Shown here one piece after another: positions 61,668-64,000 of a DNA stretch of 64,000 nucleotides; position 1 is the stretch's first letter, and every line of letters starts with the position of its first letter. Source of the stretch: Pseudomonas sp. MM223 (GTDB taxonomy: Bacteria > Pseudomonadota > Gammaproteobacteria > Pseudomonadales > Pseudomonadaceae); the NCBI GenBank assembly GCA_947090765.1, contig OX352322.1, forward strand, positions 4,137,501 through 4,201,500. The letters are read 5' to 3'. The translations under genes were made by a program, and so were the position numbers. The notes below the pieces were generated by a model. That model saw only the letters and a list, made by a program, of their open reading frames with translations, searched no databases and had not been told where the DNA came from.

Positions 61668-62654
61668 ATGCCAACCGACCATCAAGCCTGGGCCTGGACC
61701 CCAGGCGCCGGCCTCGACGGCCTGCAACTGCTGCGCAAACCCTTGCCGCAACCCGGCCCCGGCGAAGTGCTGGTGGCCAACCGCGCCATTGCCCTCAACC
61801 CGGTGGACTGGAAAATCTGCGAGTGGGGCCACCCGGCCTGGCAGCAAGGTACAGTCCCAGGTGTGGATGGCGCCGGCGTGGTAGTTGCCGCTGGCGTTGG
61901 CGTCGACCTGCCTCTGGGCAGCCGCGTCGCCTACCACCAATCGCTGGCCCGCGACGGCAGTTTCGCCGAGCACTGCCTGCTCGATGCCAGCCTGGTGATG
62001 CACATCCCCAGCGCCCTCAGCGACAGCGCTGCCGCCGCCGTGCCCTGCCCCGCCCTGACTGCTTGGCAGGCCCTGGCCAAAATACCCGCAGGCGCCAGCC
62101 GCGATGTACTGGTAATCGGTGCCGGCGGCGCGGTGGGCTTCTACCTGGCGCAGTTGGCCGCACAACGTGGCCTGCGTGTCTGGGCCACGGCCGGGCAACG
62201 CCACCACGCCACGCTCAAGGCGCTTGGCGCAAGCGGCCTGTTCGACTACCACGATGCCGACTGGCAACAACAACTACAGGCCGCCCTGGGCGAGCGCCCG
62301 CTGCATGCCGTGTTTGATACCGTCAGCGGCGCCCACGCAGGCAAACTTGCCCACCTGCTTGGCTACAACGGGCACCTGGTGTGCATCCAGGACCGCCAGG
62401 AAAGCGCACCAACAGCCGCCTTCAGCACGGCGATTTCGCTGCATGAAGTGGCGCTGAACAGCATTCATGCCCACGGCAGATTGGCAGACCGCCAAGCCCT
62501 GCGTGTAGCCGGTGAACAACTGTTGCAAGCCGTAGCCGACGGTAGCCTGATCGCCCCACAACGCCGGGAGTTTGCCTTCGGCGCATTACCAGAGGCACTG
62601 CGGCAGTTGAAAGAGGGCCACGGCGCTGGCAAATGGGTAACACGCCTCGGCTGA
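61668..62654 (+). CDS. Medium-chain dehydrogenase/reductase, quinone reductase-type
   Basis: 328 residues. The GroES-like N-terminal domain (PGPGEVLVANRAIALNPVDWKICEWGHPAW, PGVDGAGVVVAAGVGVDLPLGSRVAY) is followed by a Rossmann domain with the VIGAGGAVGFYLAQLAAQRG nucleotide motif. The catalytic and structural zinc cysteines of alcohol dehydrogenases are absent, so NADPH-dependent reduction of a quinone or enone is the likely reaction. The 119-bp gap before it shows no clear signal. Confidence 0.87.
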   Translation: MPTDHQAWAWTPGAGLDGLQLLRKPLPQPGPGEVLVANRAIALNPVDWKICEWGHPAWQQGTVPGVDGAGVVVAAGVGVDLPLGSRVAYHQSLARDGSFAEHCLLDASLVMHIPSALSDSAAAAVPCPALTAWQALAKIPAGASRDVLVIGAGGAVGFYLAQLAAQRGLRVWATAGQRHHATLKALGASGLFDYHDADWQQQLQAALGERPLHAVFDTVSGAHAGKLAHLLGYNGHLVCIQDRQESAPTAAFSTAISLHEVALNSIHAHGRLADRQALRVAGEQLLQAVADGSLIAPQRREFAFGALPEALRQLKEGHGAGKWVTRLG

Positions 62655-62725
62655 TCAGCATCTGTGACAACTTGGATCCTATTCTATGAAAAGGTATGCT
62701 GGGCAATAGCTAAAAGCCATTACCC

Positions 62726-62746
62726 AGGCAGGTTTGACACCTGCCT
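62726..62746. terminator. Hairpin upstream of the HTH-WCX gene
   Basis: AGGCAGGT and ACCTGCCT form a perfect 8-bp stem with a 5-base loop. It may end the reductase transcript or act as an operator of the regulator that starts 16 bases further on. Confidence 0.45.
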
Positions 62747-62761
62747 TCAAGGACGAGCCCT

Positions 62762-63304
62762 TTGCCCAGCCACCCTACCCGCCACACCATCGCCCGCCAG
62801 TGGCAGCTGCTCAAGTTGCTGCCCGGCCGCCACCCGGGGATGAGCTCCACCCAGTTGCAGGCCGCCCTGACCACCGTGGGCCATACCACCAGCAAACGCA
62901 CCGTCGAGCGCGACCTGGTCGAGCTCGCCGCGCTGTTCCCGCTGCAGTGCAACAGCAAAGGCATGCCGTACGGTTGGTACTGGCAACCGGGCCTGAGCCT
63001 GGGCGAGGCGCAGCAGCTGCAACCCGACGTGCTTACGCCCCCGGACCACGTTGAACTGCATGCCTGGGTTGATGACGCGCTGGCCCTGCGCCTGGAGCAA
63101 GCCCCCCTGTCAGCAGACATGCAACTGACGCCGCAAGCGAGCGGCGGCGCCACGCTGGTGGCTACCGTCGACGACAACCGGGCGCTGATGGGCTGGCTGT
63201 TGTCCCAGGCAGGTGCTATCCGTATCCACGCCCCGCAAGCGCTGCGCATGGCCATGCTCGAACAGCTGCGCCAGAGCCTGGCGCTGCACGATGGCAGTTA
63301 TTGA
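62762..63304 (+). CDS. HTH regulator with WCX-like C-terminus, lacking the WYL core
   Basis: 180 residues from a TTG start with AGGA about 8 bases before. No ATG is available near. The N-terminal winged HTH is of the HTH_11/DeoR type found in WYL proteins (ARQWQLLKLLPGRHPGMSSTQLQAALTTVGHTTSKRTVERDLVELAALFPLQC). The chain then goes to VELHAWVDDALALRLEQAPLSADMQLTPQASGGATLVATVDDNRALMGWLLSQAGAIRIHAPQALRMAMLEQL, which resembles the WCX C-terminal extension of such regulators. The WYL domain itself, normally about 70 residues between these parts, is missing. A ligand-independent or differently sensing variant is inferred. Confidence 0.75.
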   Translation: MPSHPTRHTIARQWQLLKLLPGRHPGMSSTQLQAALTTVGHTTSKRTVERDLVELAALFPLQCNSKGMPYGWYWQPGLSLGEAQQLQPDVLTPPDHVELHAWVDDALALRLEQAPLSADMQLTPQASGGATLVATVDDNRALMGWLLSQAGAIRIHAPQALRMAMLEQLRQSLALHDGSY

Positions 63305-63401
63305 CCGGCAGGCAAAAGTCATTGTCCCGCGGGCCGCTTTTTCCCCAGGCCTGCCCTGCGCAGAATTCGCTCCTGACAACGCATCACTTCAGGAGTACCC
63401 G

Positions 63402-64000
63402 ATGACACGCTTCAAGCCCTTTCTGTTGGCCGTCGCCCTTGCGACCACTGCCCAGGCCACCCTGGCCGCAGACTGGCAGACCTCGCCCTTTGGCAAACAG
63501 GATGAAATCGGCGCCGCCAACCTGCTCACCCCAGACGTGGTCAAGCAGGCTGTCGGCCTGGTCAAGGTGGGCAAGGCCTACCCACTGGCGGTGCCCGTGA
63601 GCAAGGACTTGCCGGCATTCCGCCACCGCAGCTTCCACCTGTACAACATCCAGCCCGGCGAGCAGTCCGGCCAAACCCTGGGGCCCAACAAGTTCAGCTT
63701 CAACGATGAACTGGTCAACGGCTGGACCGGCGTCGGCACCCAGCTCAACGGCATCGGCCATATCGGCATCGACAACGTCTATTACAACGGCAACAAGGCT
63801 GCCGACTTCGTCACCGTCGAAGGCGTGACCAAACTGGGCGTGGAGAACGTACCGCCAATGGTCACCCGTGGTGTGGTGCTGGACATGACGGCCTACTACG
63901 GCAAGGCCATCGTACCGGGGGGTACGGCCTTTACCGTCGCTGACATCAAGGCAGTACTGAAGAAACAAGGCATTACCCTGCGCAAGGGCGATTTGGTGCT
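63402..64000 (+). CDS. Exported cyclase-family protein (kynurenine formamidase-like), 3' end beyond window
   Basis: The ATG at 63402 with AGGAG upstream opens a frame of 199 codons to the window edge. A signal peptide (MTRFKPFLLAVALATTAQATLA-ADWQ) precedes a cyclase/PF04199-type domain (FGKQDEIGAANLLTPDVV, GWTGVGTQLNGIGHIG, DFVTVEGVTKLGVENVPPMVTRGVVLDM). In canonical members the metal motif reads HxGTHxDxxxH; here GTH is GTQ and Asp is Asn. Probably a periplasmic hydrolase or lactonase-like protein, substrate unknown. Confidence 0.8.
   Translation, partial: MTRFKPFLLAVALATTAQATLAADWQTSPFGKQDEIGAANLLTPDVVKQAVGLVKVGKAYPLAVPVSKDLPAFRHRSFHLYNIQPGEQSGQTLGPNKFSFNDELVNGWTGVGTQLNGIGHIGIDNVYYNGNKAADFVTVEGVTKLGVENVPPMVTRGVVLDMTAYYGKAIVPGGTAFTVADIKAVLKKQGITLRKGDLV

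Noticed and set aside
1..64000. tRNA or rRNA genes
   Set aside because: I scanned the intergenic gaps for tRNA-like cloverleaf and CCA ends and found none; nothing resembled rRNA.

Overview
The window looks like a chromosomal segment of a fluorescent pseudomonad of the Pseudomonas putida group. The signs are a GC-rich sequence with strong GC3 bias, two families of P. putida-like intergenic palindromes, a two-domain animal-type peroxidase of the PepA type with its own type I exporter, and the fused QuiC dehydroshikimate dehydratase. This is recognition from memory of gene families, not a database match.

Layout. (1) 1-17625 is an organosulfur acquisition island. It has a truncated DszB-like gene at the left edge, a divergent SfnB/DszC-like flavoprotein, a heterodimeric ABC exporter, an SsuD-like flavin monooxygenase operon with two more DszB-like genes, two TonB-dependent receptors, and an importer with two permeases and one ATPase but no binding protein. 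Five transcription units carry sigma-54 -24/-12 promoters. Four near-identical 16-bp palindromes (TGCTG-N6-CAGCA type) lie upstream of these promoters, one of them shared by a divergent pair, so the island looks like one regulon under an SfnR-type enhancer-binding protein that is encoded elsewhere. The DszB-like proteins would usually be called ABC substrate-binding proteins, but they lack signal peptides. Two of the three keep the Cys/His/Arg residues of DszB desulfinase.

(2) 17626-33830 holds a TonB receptor remnant, the 3608-residue secreted peroxidase/RTX protein PepA, and the divergent type I secretion operon (ABC, HlyD-like, and a TolC-like gene that is frameshifted here). (3) 34060-46945 holds a PAS-GGDEF diguanylate cyclase, a methyltransferase, quiC with a divergent frameshifted MHS transporter and a PcaR-like operator between them, a frameshifted aromatic amino acid decarboxylase with a LysR gene, a YebC-type regulator, and a possible aminophosphonate module (FAD oxidoreductase, GlpT-like transporter, divergent LysR). 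(4) 47087-52301 holds a DUF2784 membrane protein, tam, and a fecI-fecR-fecA type iron uptake system with Fur-like boxes. (5) 52678-64000 holds an amino acid permease with a divergent MocR regulator, an M20 amidohydrolase, a doubly frameshifted MHS transporter, a LysR gene, a Phd/RelE toxin-antitoxin pair with its operator, an SDR/SRPBCC/MDR group, an HTH-WCX regulator without the WYL core, and the start of an exported cyclase-family protein.

Five single-base indels disrupt four otherwise well-conserved genes, and two of them create the same GAGCTC context. This is either real decay or an assembly/base-calling artefact, and it matters for judging function.
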